DNA from: Persicaria tinctoria
Taxonomy: Eukaryota; Streptophyta; Magnoliopsida; Caryophyllales; Polygonaceae
DNA: 64,000 bases
Direction: 5' to 3'
NCBI GenBank assembly: GCA_037127255.1
Contig: JBANSL010000009.1
Location: forward strand, 22,656,475 to 22,720,474
The translations under genes were made by a program, and so were the position numbers. The notes under the pieces were generated by a model. It was not told the DNA's origin. It saw only the letters and a list, made by a program, of their open reading frames with translations, and did no database searches. Below, piece by piece: positions 11,851 through 23,659 of the stretch. Position 1 is the stretch's first letter. Every line of letters begins with the position of its first letter.

Positions 11851-14320
11851 CATAAGTCCCTGTGACGCTAGAGCTTTCCTCCGCGTCGGGCCTCCGATCG
11901 AAGCAATCGGTCTCTCGGAGAATATTTCATAAGTCCCTGTGACACTGGATCTTTGCTCCACGTCGGGCCTCCGATCGAAGCAATCGATCTCTCGGAGAAA
12001 TGTTTCATAAGTCCCTGTGACGCTGGAGTTTTGCTCCGCGTCGGGCCTCTGATCGAAGCAATCGGTCTCTCAGAGAATGTTTCATAAGTCCTTGTGACAC
12101 ATGAGCTTTTCTCCGCATCGGGCCTCCGATCAAAGCAATCGGTCTCTTGGAGAAATGTTTCATAAGTCCCTGTGACGCTGGAGCTTGGCTCCGCACCGGG
12201 CCTCCGATCGAAGCAATGAGTCTCTCGGAAAATGTTTCATAAGTCCCTGTGACGCTGGAGCTTTGCTCCGCGTCGGGCCTCCGATCGAAGCAATCGGTCT
12301 CTCGGAGAAATGTTTCATAAGTCCCTGTGACGCTGGAGATTGGCTCCGCATCGGGCCTCCTATCGAAGCAATCGGTCTCTCGGAGAATGTTTCATAAGTC
12401 GCTGTGACGCTGGAGCTTTGCTCCGCGTCGGGCCTCTGATTGAAGCAATCGGTCTCTCGGAGAATGTTTCATAAGTCCCTATGACGCTAGAGCTTTGCTC
12501 CGCGTCTCGGGGCTCTAATCGAAGCAATCGGTCTCTTAGAGAAATGTTTCATAAGTCCTTGTGACGCTCGAGCTTGGCTCCGCGTCGGGCCTCCGATCGA
12601 AGCAATCGGTCTCTTGGAAAATGTTTCATAAGTCCCTATGACACGAGAGCTTGGCTCCATGTCGGGCCTCCAATTGAAGCAATCGGTCTCTCGGAAAATG
12701 TTTCATAAGTCAATGTGGCGCTGGAGCTTTGCTCCGCGTCGGGCCTCCGATCGAAGCAATCGGTCTCTCGGAGAAATGTTTCATAAGTCCCTGTGACGGT
12801 GGAGATTGGCTCCGCATCGGGCCTCCGATCGAAGCAATCGGTCTCTCGGAGAATGTTTCATAAGTCGTTGTGACGCTGGAGCTTTGCTCCGCGTCGGGCC
12901 TCTGATTGAAGCAATCGGTCTCTCGGAGAATGTTTCATAAGTCCCTATGACGCTAGAGCTTTGCTCCGCGTCGGGGGTGGGGCTCTAATCGAAGCAATCG
13001 GTCTCTTAGAGAAATGTTTCATAAGTCCCTGTGACGCTCGAGCTTGGCTCCGCGTCGGGCCTCCGATCGAAGCAATCGGTCTCTCGGAAAATGTTTCATA
13101 AGTCCCTATGACACTGGAGCTTGGCTCCATGTCGGGCCTCCGATTGAAGCAATTGGTCTCTCGGAAAATGTTTCATAAGTCCCTGTGACGCTGGAGCTTT
13201 GCTCCGCGTCGGGCCTCCGATCGAAGCAATCGGTCTCTGGGAGAAATGTTTCATAAGTCCCTGTGACGCTGGAGATTGGCTCCGCATCGGGCCTCCGATC
13301 GAAGCAATCGGTCTCTCGGAGAATGTTTCATAAGTCGCTGTGACGCTGGAGCTTTGCTCCGCGTCGGGCCTCTGATTGAAGCAATCGGTCTCTCGGAGAA
13401 TGTTTCATAAGTCCCTATGACGCTAGAGCTTTGCTCCGCGTCGGGGGTGGGGCTCTAATCGAAGCAATCGGTCTCTCGGAAAATGTTTCATAAGTCCCTG
13501 TGACGCTGGAGCTTTGCTCCGCGTCGGGCCTCCGATCGAAGCAATCGGTCTCTCGGAGAAATGTTTCATAAGACATTGTGACGCTGGAGCTTGGCTCCGT
13601 GTCGGGCCTCCGATCGAAACAATCGGTCTCTCGGAGAATGTTTCATAAGTCTCCGTGACGCTGGAGCTTTGCTCCGCGTCGGGCCTCCGATCGAAGCAAT
13701 CGGTCTCTCGGAGAAATGTTTCATAAGTCATTGTGACAGTGGAGCTTGGCTCCGCGTCGGGCCTCCGATCAAAGCAATCAGTCTCTCGGAAAATGTTTCA
13801 TAAGTTCCTGTGACGCTCGAGCTTTGCTCTGCGTCGGGCCTCTTATCGAAGCAATCGGTCTCTCAGAGAAATATTTCATAAGTCTCTGTGACGCTGGAGC
13901 TTGGCTCCACGTCGGGCCTCTGATCGAACTCTCAGAGAATGTTTCATAAGTCCATGTGACGCTAGAGTTTTGCTCCGCGTCGGGCCTCCGATCGAAGCAA
14001 TCGGTCTCTCGGAGAAATGTTTCATAAGTCCTTGTGACGCTGGAGCTTGGCACCGCGTCGGGCCTCCGGTCGAAGCAATCAGTCTCTTGGAAAATGTTTC
14101 ATAAGTCCCTGTGATGCTAGAGCTTTGCTCCGCGTAGGGCCTCCGATCGAAGCAATCGGTCTCTCGTAGGATGTTTCATAAAGTCCCTGAGACGCTGGAG
14201 CTTGGCTCCCCGTCGGGCCTCCGATCGAAGCAATCGGTCTCTCGAAGAATGTTTCATAAAACTTTATGACACTAAAGCAGGGCTCCGCGTTTAGCCTCTG
14301 ATTGCAACATTTGTCTAATG
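11851..14320 (+). repeat. Satellite-like tandem array, about 78 bp monomer, about 31 copies
   Basis: Each unit starts CATAAGTCCCTGTGACGCT and runs through GCTCCGCGTCGGGCCTCCG and GAAGCAATCGGTCTCTCGGA. Units are about 77-79 bp. A variant with GGAGATTGGCTCCGCATCGG recurs at about 12337, 12802 and 13272, and a variant with GGGGTGGGGCTCTAATCG or similar recurs in step, giving a higher-order period of about 467 bp or six monomers. The last units (after about 14170) are more diverged. The array lies directly after pol, the variable region where plant Tat elements are known to carry satellite-like repeats. Confidence 0.95.
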
Positions 14321-14653
14321 AAAGTTGGATCGTGAAATTCATAAGACATAAGAGTTCGTGTTAGCATGAAGATTGCAACTATATCCCATGATTCCCAGAA
14401 AAGAATTTGTAGTTCTATAAGAAATGAAACATGACCTCATGCCAAGATGCTGATCATAAAAGTAACCAACTTCTCATGCGAAAAATTCATACGATCAATC
14501 GCGAGCAATTAAATCTAAAAAAAGAAGTTACCCCAGGAAATCAAATAGCAAAAGATAAAAGGTTACATCCAACAGGAGAAAAATCTAGAGCGTCACATGG
14601 GTGTTCTTGATTCACCTCCACCGGGGCCTTCCCAGAATAAGACGTGTCCTACC
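14321..14653. other. Spacer between the array and the first B3 gene
   Basis: This AT-rich sequence has no reading frame or repeat that I can recognise. It lies downstream of the stop codon of the antisense B3 gene and could hold its 3' untranslated region, but no clear polyadenylation pattern was identified. Confidence 0.4.
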
Positions 14654-15126
14654 CTAGCTCAGACGGGAACCATTTGATAGCGGTCCCTCTAAATGAGGAG
14701 ATGCCCACTCCGCATCAACCTCGTCACCAACCGCATCCAGAATACAAACTTCAAAATGAACCCCTCCTTTGTGAATAAAGGTCACGGAAGAGCCAATATC
14801 GATACTATGCGAACAGGCGAAATCATTCCACTCGCCACCTAAGTAAGAAACCATGTAATCTCCTCGAATAACTTCACCAGGAAAGTCCCGCGGAATTCGG
14901 GATGACGGAAGAATGTTCCTATGGAGATCCGGGTGGAATTCATCTTCAAAACGCAATGCAAGAGACTGGGAAGACTCGAGAACAACAAAGTTTCAGAACG
15001 TTGAAAGATCTAATAAAGAAAAAGGAGAAAGTAGATTCAAAAATAAAAACTAACCAAGCGATGAAGTTGCTCCGGGAAGGGGATAGGCTCAAAAAACGTC
15101 CAACTCGCCTGGTCTGAAGCAGACAT
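14654..15126 (-). CDS. Two-exon single B3-domain protein, intact frame, antisense in the Tat element
   Basis: Exon 1 is 15126-15055 (24 codons from ATG). An 89-bp T-rich intron with GT and AG ends spans 15054-14966, and exon 2 is 14965-14654. The frame is open across the junction and predicts 127 residues. The domain fits a plant B3 DNA-binding fold of the REM type: the start WTFFEPI, then LPSSRIPRDFPGE, then GEWNDFACSHSIDIGSSV, and a last strand HFEVCI. B3 proteins bind DNA in the nucleus; binding here is untested. A sister copy at 15739-16143 has the same exon plan. Because it is antisense to the element, its intron would not be spliced from the element's own transcript. Expression is unknown. 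Confidence 0.65.
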
Positions 15127-15738
15127 ACTAAAGACAGAAATTAAGTTAGGTAAATGAATATTCCCCAACATTTTTCCTTATAAAGGCCACTTAGAGGAGT
15201 TGCCCAGGGTCATGAGCAACTGAAAAAACCCACCACGCATGCTTAGACAAATCCTCGATAAGAGCAAAAAGATGAAGGCAGAGACTGAGACAAGAAAACA
15301 CGTGACTCGCCATGCACAAGTACAAAATGCCTAGAAACACCCGTAAATCATATCAAATGACATAATTCTCACTAGGAGAACAATGAAACCCGTGAAAAAA
15401 AGGAATCTGGAGGGAATTGATAGGAAGACAAGCTTCTTCATTTATGTCATAACCCGGTTTAGAATAAAACCGAGTTAATCTTGGGTACTCTCGTTGATAA
15501 ACCCAGGTAGAAAGTCTTCAGTTTGGAAGAAAACGGGTCATCTTAATATCCGTGGAAAACTAGAAAATACAAACAAAGTCGACTTCGGGTCATCTTAATA
15601 TCCGCAGAAAATTAGAAAAAGTTACCATTAGAAAGATTAAGGGTATGAAATAACGAGGGCCGGAAGTAGCCAACAAAATCTTTGGCTTTATTTAACTTTA
15701 CAACAAATATGGAACTGGAGAAAAAAACCATAGTTCCG
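15127..15738. other. Spacer between the two antisense B3 copies
   Basis: About 600 bp with no supported gene. It contains two related segments around a GGGTCATCTTAATATCCG word (about 15535 and 15590), a short local duplication. The part next to 15127 is the presumed promoter side of the intact B3 gene, but no clear TATA box stands out. Confidence 0.4.
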
Positions 15739-16143
15739 CTAAGGATAAAAACCATTCGTGGAATGATCTTGCGAAGATAGCTCTGCACAATTTATAACTC
15801 CATCACCCTCATCCATGGTCGCACCTATTTCAAAGCCATAGGACTCAGCAAAATCATTCCATCCGCGACCCAAGTAAAGAAGCCTAAAAGCTCGCCACTC
15901 TATGAAAACTGGAAAGTTTCTCAACAGGTAAGAAGAAACTAGCACTTGCTCAGGAAGGGCATCCTCATATTCCTCTTCAAACCTAAGCGGCAGAAGCTAT
16001 GAGGAAGGAAAAGCACGTGATTAGAACAAAACCAACGAAAGAAATAAGAAAGCAAGAAAAGGCAATCTCACCATCCGCTGAAGTTGCTCCGAATAATCGA
16101 TTGTTTGAAAGAAAGCCCACCAGACTTCATGCGCGAGAGCCAT
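15739..16143 (-). pseudogene. Second antisense B3-domain copy, C-terminal part degraded
   Basis: Exon 1 is 16143-16072 (24 codons). A 75-bp GT-AG intron spans 16071-15997 and exon 2 is 15996-15739, giving 109 residues. Exon lengths and junction phase match the intact copy at 14654-15126. Aligned words include FFQTIDYSEQLQR against FFEPIPFPEQLHR, PLRFEEEY against ALRFEDEF, and GWNDFAESYGFEIGATM against EWNDFACSHSIDIGSSV. After that the last B3 strands are lost, so it is probably non-functional. The open frame also extends upstream of 16143 without a stop to about 16245, so a longer start is possible. Confidence 0.6.
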
Positions 16144-16424
16144 ATCGGCCCTCAAAGTTAAAGGGGGACCGATCGTAGATCCTCGCATCTCAGAAGGGTA
16201 GGAAATGCCGACAGCTCCCATTCTTGTCCTATCAATCACATTCACAAGGAAACAGTAGACCGGGTAAAAAAGAGTGCAGGTCCGACCCGTGCTATTACTC
16301 TGATAAAATAGAAAAACACGCCCACCTCGAGCAGAGATCCATCCATCACGGGGAAATAGTAAACCACTCCTGACGGGTATAAGAAACCAAGAAGTTTAGA
16401 GTAAAAAGCATCCTCCAAAAGTAA

Positions 16425-16761
16425 ATGGAACCCGGGGCACCTCCCAGAGCTTTCTATCGAGTCATCATGAAGGAAGAGAAACTCCAGACACTGCTACTCC
16501 CCCTGGTGTATGTCCTGTTCCAAAGAAGACGCGCACACTCTAGCTAGACTCTAGTCTCGCTCCGACAAGGAGCACGAGGTCAAAGTGGAGAGGGACGGGG
16601 ATGGCCTTTTCTGGCTCACCCAGGGATGGTTCGAGTTCACCCAAGAAAACCGAGTCCATGTGGGATCGGCCCTGATCTTCACCTACGTGGGGGGCTCCAT
16701 TTTCGAAGTTGATGTCGTAAGTCCCGACAGTGACGAGAACGGAGAAGTAGGACATCCTTGA
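16425..16761 (+). pseudogene. Third B3-domain copy, sense strand, frameshifted
   Basis: An ATG at 16425, directly after a TAA, opens MEPGAPPRAFYRVIM, followed by KLQTLLLPLVYVLF, the usual beginning of a REM-type B3 domain. That frame stops at about 16548. The rest of the domain is read in another frame: VKVERDGDGLFWLTQGWFEF, then VHVGSALIFTYVGGSIFEV, ending at TGA 16759-16761. One frameshift between about 16515 and 16555 explains this. There is no intron at the place where the two antisense copies have one. It faces away from the antisense copy at 15739-16143, with about 280 bp between the starts. Confidence 0.6.
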
Positions 16762-17570
16762 TCTTCTAGGAATTATGTAGCTTCAAAGTCGGCCCTAGTT
16801 TGAAGTATTGGATCGATGCAGATATTATATTCCGCACACCAAAACCTTTTCGTTTGTAATGTTGAATAAAGATCCTTTTGGATATACCTAAGAGGTATGG
16901 TTTCATGGAAAAGAGAAACCCTCAAAATGAAACAGATAGATAACATGAGTTATAACTCCAATCCAAATTACACAAAAGCATATATAAGAAAAGTTACAAC
17001 CGCAATCCATTTTCAGTTAAGGATCAGCAAGACCCACTCGAAGAAGACGCTGAGTGATCAATGTCCGCGCTACTTCTAACATCACGTCGCATACAAACTT
17101 TGAAATATACATTGCCCATATGAAAAGTTACGAACTAAATACGAAGATAGGAAAGCCCACTCTGGTGGCAGCAGCCCATATTCGGCTTCGAATTGAGGAG
17201 GTAAAACCTTTATGCGCTCAAAAAAAGAAAACAAAGCATAAAAAGATTTTTTAGGACTCATCTAGTCCTTTTCAGAAAACTAAAAATCCCTGCGTCAAAA
17301 AGAAAGCTTACAAGTCGGAAAAGTTGGTCCATGGTCTCTAATTTTTGGAAAAGAGCCCAAGGGTTGAAGCCTCCCAAAGCCATGAATTCCAAGATAATCC
17401 GAACGGTCAGGAGATTTTAGACTACCGAGAAGACAAAACACCAAGAGGAGGGTGACCATTAAAAAGATAAATCTTACCTCACAGATGAGGCACAAGTGGG
17501 GGGAAACCTCGAACACGTGGATTAAGATTCTCCACACTTGGAACGAATAACAGAGCAAGAATAAGCAAAC
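16762..17570. other. Internal Tat sequence with no recognised gene
   Basis: No domain was recognised on either strand. A minus-strand frame at 17295-17558 is hydrophobic and featureless and may be a decayed exon of the antisense region. The right edge, CAAAC at 17566-17570, is the target duplication of the nested solo LTR. Confidence 0.4.
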
Positions 17571-20500
17571 TGTAACGGCCCGGGATTATGATTCCCGGGT
17601 TACGTTTCGAGGGATGAAACCCCTCGTTAGGATCTTGCGCCCCGAGTACAGGTTGAAGGTTTGAAATTCTATCCTAACATTTTAAAGGGGAATTTTATAC
17701 CCAAAATACGAAGGGATCGTTGGAATCCCCGGGGAAGTCCCTTGTACCTGTCATAAGTCTAAGCGTGGAAAACCAAAGGTCACACAAATAGCGGAAGTAA
17801 AGCATACTACAAAGGGGTGCCACGGCAGAGCCGGGTCAAAATACGATAAACCATTCAAATTCGAGCCGTAATTAATTTGGTGAAGTTGGAATCTCAACTC
17901 TCTCTTTCCGCCATGTTAGACCCAGCGGTCATGGACTCAAATCAGCATCAACAGTAGTAAGCATAACGGATACCTAAAAAAATTGATATGGGGCGGGATC
18001 AGATCGATGCCCACTTTAGCTCTGCATCCCAACCATAAGCACACATATACGCTATTCCTAATAAAGATGCTTCTAGATGCATGGCGGAATATTAACACAC
18101 CAACATGCTCCTAAGATCAAGTGCATAATAATGATAAGGCCTTAGCACAGAATACCAAGTGGTATATCCCTCTCCTACCTCCACCCCTTCCGATAGGTGG
18201 AGACTGGCCAGCTCGTGAATGCATTCATTCATAATAGGGCGGCATGCATGCCTAACCCGCTCCACAATAAAGCCCGCAGGCATATCATAATATAAGGAAG
18301 TTCATGACTCGATTGACTCAGGGTACCCGATGAGGCTGGGCTACCCTATGACCCTAGCAATGACTCTAGTTACTTCACAGATAACGGCCGTTCTGTTTAC
18401 ATACGCATAAAGAAATAGGATGCTCAACGATCAATGCAACCTAGCATGGTACTACATGGCATGCTGATCATGAATGCAACACCTAGTATATCATGCACCT
18501 AAAGCAGGGAATAGCTCTATTCAATCTGAGTAAGCTCCGAAGAGACTTACCTGGCTATGCAGAACAGCATAATAGGAAGTCTGGCACACATCAATCATAG
18601 CACAAGGTATCGCCTAGATACATATCAGAACACATATATAAGTCTATGTCTAATCATTTAAACACTCAAAGCATACATCATTCAACGAGGATAACAACCA
18701 TATCACAATCGTCATTTCTCCAAGTTCAACCATTCATCACATCATCACATTCCCCAATACCATATCGTTCTCATCATTCCATTCACCCACATTCATATAT
18801 ATTCATAACCATATATCCGCGTATCACATAGCTCAAGTGCATCATATTCATCATATCTCAACGCATAAGTTAACGATAAATAATCTTAACATTTCATCAT
18901 GCTATTAGTCCGCACAATCATGATATTAGACAATCATCACACCAATCATGCTAGTTAGTCATTGAGCACATAATTCCCGAGTGAGTCCCGAAATCCGTTT
19001 TGAAAACCGAGTTGACTAGTTAGAAATTTCAACCTTGGAAAATGCTCGTCAAATTCCTTTTTAAAATCCAAGTCTCGTAATATTATATTTATTTTACATC
19101 ACCATCATTATATCTTAAATCTTAGAATAACATTTTATATTTTAAATCTCACGTAATATTATACAATATTTCAAATACCATTTTCTTTTAACATTTTCAT
19201 AAAAATATTTCCAAATCTCTTAAAAATCCCAACCAAATTTATTTAATAGAATCCGCCCTTTTTAAATTACCAACCCGACCCCACGATTTTATAAAATACC
19301 AAAACGGACCCTCTCTTTTTATTAAACCCAAACCGAATACCTTTATTTTGGAAGACCCAAAACCAATTTGATTTGTCAGTAAATAATTAGGCCCAAAATT
19401 CCCTCTTTTAGAACAATGAACCCGGCCCAAAAAGTGGAAAGAAATAGGCCCATCTCCCATTGCGCTCTCTCTCTCTCCCAAATTCATTTCGGATTTCAGA
19501 TTAAAAAAATGAAGTGGGGCCGGCTGAGTTGGCAGTGATGTGGCAAGGGGGATGGAAGGGGCCCACAAGTCTTCTTCCTCCTCTTTTGGGAACGAAAGAA
19601 ACAGAGAGAAAGAGGGCGTGGGTTCGGCGAAAGAAGAAGAAAAGGAGGAGCGGGGAGGCTCGCCGACGGCGGCGGAGATGGGCTCCGGCCACCCGGGATC
19701 CAAACACGAATCACACACATACACACGGAAAGGGAGAGAAGGAGAAGAGAGAAGGTATAGGCTCACCGAGGGGGCTTCGAAACTTCGCCGGAGAACTCGC
19801 CGAGGGCTCGATTGGGCGTCGTCGGTGTCGGAATCGATCGAGCTTGGCCTAGGACGAAGTAAGAGGAGTTAAAGGAGAGACTTTTCGAGTTTTAAATAGA
19901 GAAAGGGAGAGGAGATCCTCACCGGCGGTTCCGGTCGAAAATACAGAGCGAGAATGCCACGGTTGGGCTCGTCGGGTGCGCTGCGGCTGCTCGGAGACGC
20001 CGAGGAAGGCAATGGATGCCACTGCTGTTGCTGGCTGAAGGAGGGGGGGAAGGCGTTATGGCTCGTCTCCGGCTCGCGGAAAAACAGGGGCCTCGGGCTC
20101 CTGGCTCTCGACTGCACGCAGGGCGAGAAGGGGAGTTGCTTCGTCGGCGTTCTGGTGGTGGCCGGTGGTGTGGTGCAGGTGCTCTGGTGGCGGAAGGGTG
20201 GAGCTGTCAGTGAACCAGGGAATCGAAACAGGGGGGTTTTGTGGGTTGTTTGGATAAGGAATGAGAGTAAAAAGGGGATTGCTGAGAATGTGCTTGGATT
20301 AAAAGGAAAAGGGTGAGGAAGTAACAGCTGGAGAGGGATTGTTTCGAAATTGAATGAAGAGGAGGGTGAATCTTCTACAGGTTGTGGTGTGGGTTTGTCT
20401 GGTCCAATGTAGAGAGAGAGAGAGAGAGTTAAAGTGCTGCATTCTGAGGAGGATAGAGCGGGTTGCTTGGCATCATGCTACAAATGGAGGGTCAACTGTG

Positions 20501-20762
20501 TGAGGAAGAGAAAGATAAAGGTGGATGTTACACCAAAATGGTTGCTCTACCTAATTTCGGAAGTGGGAAGGGGAGAAAAGACAAAGGGAAGTGGTCCAAA
20601 AGTAAGATTTGACTACCCGGAATAAATACTGAAATCCGCTCTCTCAATCCGTTAGAATTTCGAAAATCCGAGTTAGCGGGTTTTTCCGTTAAAGTCCACT
20701 TTTAAATTCATTTTTATTTTCTTTTTCCGCAATTTAGGATTTTAAAAATCCGAGCCTTTACA
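17571..20762 (-). repeat. Chromovirus-family solo LTR nested in the Tat element
   Basis: Read on the minus strand it begins TGTAAAGGCTCGGATTTTTA and ends CCCGGGCCGTTACA, the same ends as the LTRs at 34753, 45544, 52194 and 55108. It is 3192 bp and flanked by CAAAC on both sides (17566-17570 and 20763-20767), so it is one complete LTR left by recombination of a full element. It carries the conserved donor CAG|GTAAGT (intron start at 18550, minus) and the short conserved frame starting MPAGFIVERVRHACRP (ATG at 18283). It lies between the B3 copies and the rest of the antisense gene, so it is younger than the Tat insertion. Confidence 0.93.
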
Positions 20763-20939
20763 CAAACAACTTACGAGGATGGTAAAATAAGATTAAACAT
20801 TTAGCAGTAGCAGAACGAGGCTTTACAAAAGTAAATTTTTTCTGAAACACAAAAAGGGCCATAACAAGCACCCTGAATAAAGAGTTTGTTCCATAAGCAA
20901 AGCAAAATGGTGAAGTAAGAAAGACCAGCTATTCGAGAT

Positions 20940-23659
20940 CTAAGCTTCTTTCTCGACGACATCTTCCACACCTTCTTCATCTTTAGAATCGGATTCTTCC
21001 GCGGCCATCTCTTCTTTGGAGAGCCCCCAGTCCTCGCTTTTTAGGATAGGTTTAAACTTCTCCAAGGGAACCCCGGGGTTGGAAGCAGACCGAGACACAC
21101 TTTGATTAATGCCCGCAGTCATACCTTTCCAGAAGTATTGAAAGCATTTGTCTTCCAAAATACCGTCACCTTCTGGCTTCTGAAGGCAAAGCTTGACCAC
21201 AGATGACATGAAAGAAATGCCGACCTCTATTTTAACCCACTTTCTAGAGGCGTAGACAAATATTCCAAACCCTCAGGAGTTCGAAGCCATTGAAGGGCCA
21301 CATCTTGATCCGAGCGATATCGAACTCCTTTAAGGTCTTGTTTCGTAATGGATTGCTCCTCACGAAGGATCGAATAGTCCTCCTCTAATTTGTTAATAAT
21401 GGTTGTTTTGTTTGAAGATGTTTATGCAAATTTTCTTCCACGGCTTTGAGTTCATCAACTTGCAGGCGAGTGGCACCCAAAGCAGACCTCGCATCCTCTC
21501 GCTCTTTAGTCAGCACCTCCATTTTTTCCTTAGTCACCTGGAGTTCCTCATGAAACTCAACTGACCATTTCCTGAACTTCTCAACATAAGCGGGGTCCCT
21601 AGAGTATTCCCGACGATCCTCACCCGGTGGTTTAACTTTTTGATCTCCGCACCCTTTTTAAGGATATTAGCCTCTAGATAAACTATTCGCCTCTCCGCGT
21701 CAGTCTGTATCACTCTAAGCTAAAAAGTAGCAAATGGACAAGAATGTCAAGTAGAAATCGCTTACCTAGCCTACAGAAAGAAGTAACGTGAACACTAAAA
21801 ATTACCCATTGAGTAATCCGGTCAAATTCCATCGAAAAATCGCGAGCGTCCAAGCACCGGATGTAGGACTGCTTATTGCATGCGGAGTTCTCATGAAGTT
21901 TAAGACTGACCAACTCATGCATTCCGAACCCGGGAATGGGAAACTTAGGAAGCGTATCAACCCCTTCAACAAAAAGAGGTTGAACATTTCCCTCCGCATC
22001 AGACACCTCAACAAGACCACCAGTTTTCTTCTTTTTTTCTGGAGGTGGCCGGATTAGATGAATGAGCACGTTTCTCTCATGTCGCACGGGCGACTAAGGT
22101 CCCCTCAATGTCAGTCGCCGCCCCCCTGTCCTCAATAAGACTAACTACCGGAAGAGCAACCGGGGCAGAAAGAGGATCGCGGACGGCTGATTTCTTTTTC
22201 CGACTAGCAGCTTTTGCTTTGTGGCACTGAAGAAGTGAATCCAGATCCATATTATCTAAAAAATAAAAATGAAAAGAGTGTAAGTTACCGACTGGCATGC
22301 AGCAAAAATACGAAAGAATGGTTGTAAATGAAAATCCCAGTCGAGAAACAGGGTAAAGGAGAAAAGAATAATAACGAAAATATATATAAAATGAAATAGC
22401 CAAAACTAAGGAAACACCTAGTCGCGGATGAGGAAGACTCAATCCATCCATCTCGAGGCGAAGAGCCGATATCATTCCTCGCCAAGGAAATTTTGGTTCA
22501 TGGGCAAAAGACCCCTTGAATTCCGAGAAACCAGCCCGAAACGGTCCTACAGTTAAAGTTTTTTCCGGTCTTGCCGCGGACGAGGAACCACTTGTGTTTC
22601 CAGTTCGGTTTACTAGAGAGTCTTTCGACGTAGCCATAGCTAGAGTTGCACTAGTAAAACCTTGGATCCCGGGGACCCTTCTTTAAAGAAAATATGCTAA
22701 ACATCAACTTCAAGGTGGGGGGAGACCTCAATTTCCAAGCATCGTATGATGAAGCTGGTAAAAAACATCTAGCAATTTGGAACTATTTGTGCGGGACTCA
22801 AGTTATAACCTTTCAAGAAATCTACAAAGAAAGGGTGAAGAGGAAGACGAAATCCTTGGGACAGACTCGCTGCTTAAACAACCAAACAGTCTTCATACGT
22901 GTCTAAACAACCTCCACCAGTGGTAGGAAGGCAAAGTTCCAACTCAGGAGGCCATGGGAAGATCTGAGAGACAGCCTCGAGATCAACCAACTTAAGCAAA
23001 GTGGTACAACCCCTTTGTCTCTCAATAGGGGAATGTCGCGGACGAACCCTCTCGGCAATAATCAAAGGACAGGTGGGAGCGGAACGAATGGAATAACCCC
23101 TACGGAAAGGACAAGTATTTAAATCCTCCAACTTATAAACAGGAATATCCAAATCGCTCAAGTTATTTTTAGAGCGAATCCTGAGAGGGGCCTCTGCAAC
23201 ACCAATGGGAGAATCAGCATACGGGACCTAAGACATCTCAGATTCTTGAATGACAGCTCCGGGATGAGAAGCGGAAGAAGGTCCCACGTCATTAGAAAAA
23301 CGGAGTGTTGAATCGCATGCGCTCGCGAAAACCTCACCTTTCTCGCTTCCCTTTGAAGAAGAAGAAACTATGTAAGGAGAAGAATAGTAATCAGGGTCAG
23401 AGCGTTTCCGACGCCTTCTCACCTTAATAGGGCTACCCGTAGGTCCTGCCCGGGCTGGGGTAGACGCGGAACCAGGCGTAGATGCCTCCGAAGATGTTTC
23501 ACTCGACTCAGAAGACGAGCTCTCCGAGGACGAAGTAGAAACCAAGACTTCAGGAATAGGGCGCGGAGAGAAAGATGATGCAACATCACCTCTCCATCCC
23601 TCTTCCCTCTCAAACTCATCCAGCGTGTCACTCTCCCCAAAAGGACATGCCATTCCCAA
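20940..23659 (-). pseudogene. Antisense gene of the Tat element, Transposase_28-like domain and coiled coil, decayed
   Basis: On the minus strand the order is: a Ser/Glu-rich acidic start with a basic patch RRRRKRS (23659-23228); a segment with DIPVYKLEDLN (23161-22874); a degraded domain at about 22870-22430 with GFRLPLHPFFVDFL, then NLSPAQIVPN, FIIRCLEIEVSPHLEV and WKHKWFLVRG; a Pro/Lys-rich linker; and a charged helical C-terminal part ending at 20940 with an acidic tail. The GFRLPLHPFF region matches my knowledge of the Transposase_28 family (putative gypsy-type transposon), found in plant antisense retrotransposon genes. Stops and frame changes occur inside the domain. Introns are likely: a GTTGCAG acceptor lies just before the segment starting PLRIRSKNN at about 23190. 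Exon borders are not fully resolved and its role is unknown. Confidence 0.6.

Noticed and set aside
11851..14320. CRISPR-like regular repeats
   Set aside because: The repeats are contiguous without unique spacers, and the window is plant DNA.
11990..14342. Many overlapping frames with a repeated 26-residue word in the satellite array (such as ASQGLMKHF on minus)
   Set aside because: The monomer is about 78 bp, a multiple of three, so any frame without a stop repeats itself. They are a by-product of the tandem array.
19496..20316. Frames in the GC-rich part of the nested solo LTR
   Set aside because: Same explanation as for 54096-54699: composition of the LTR, with mutually overlapping frames on both strands.
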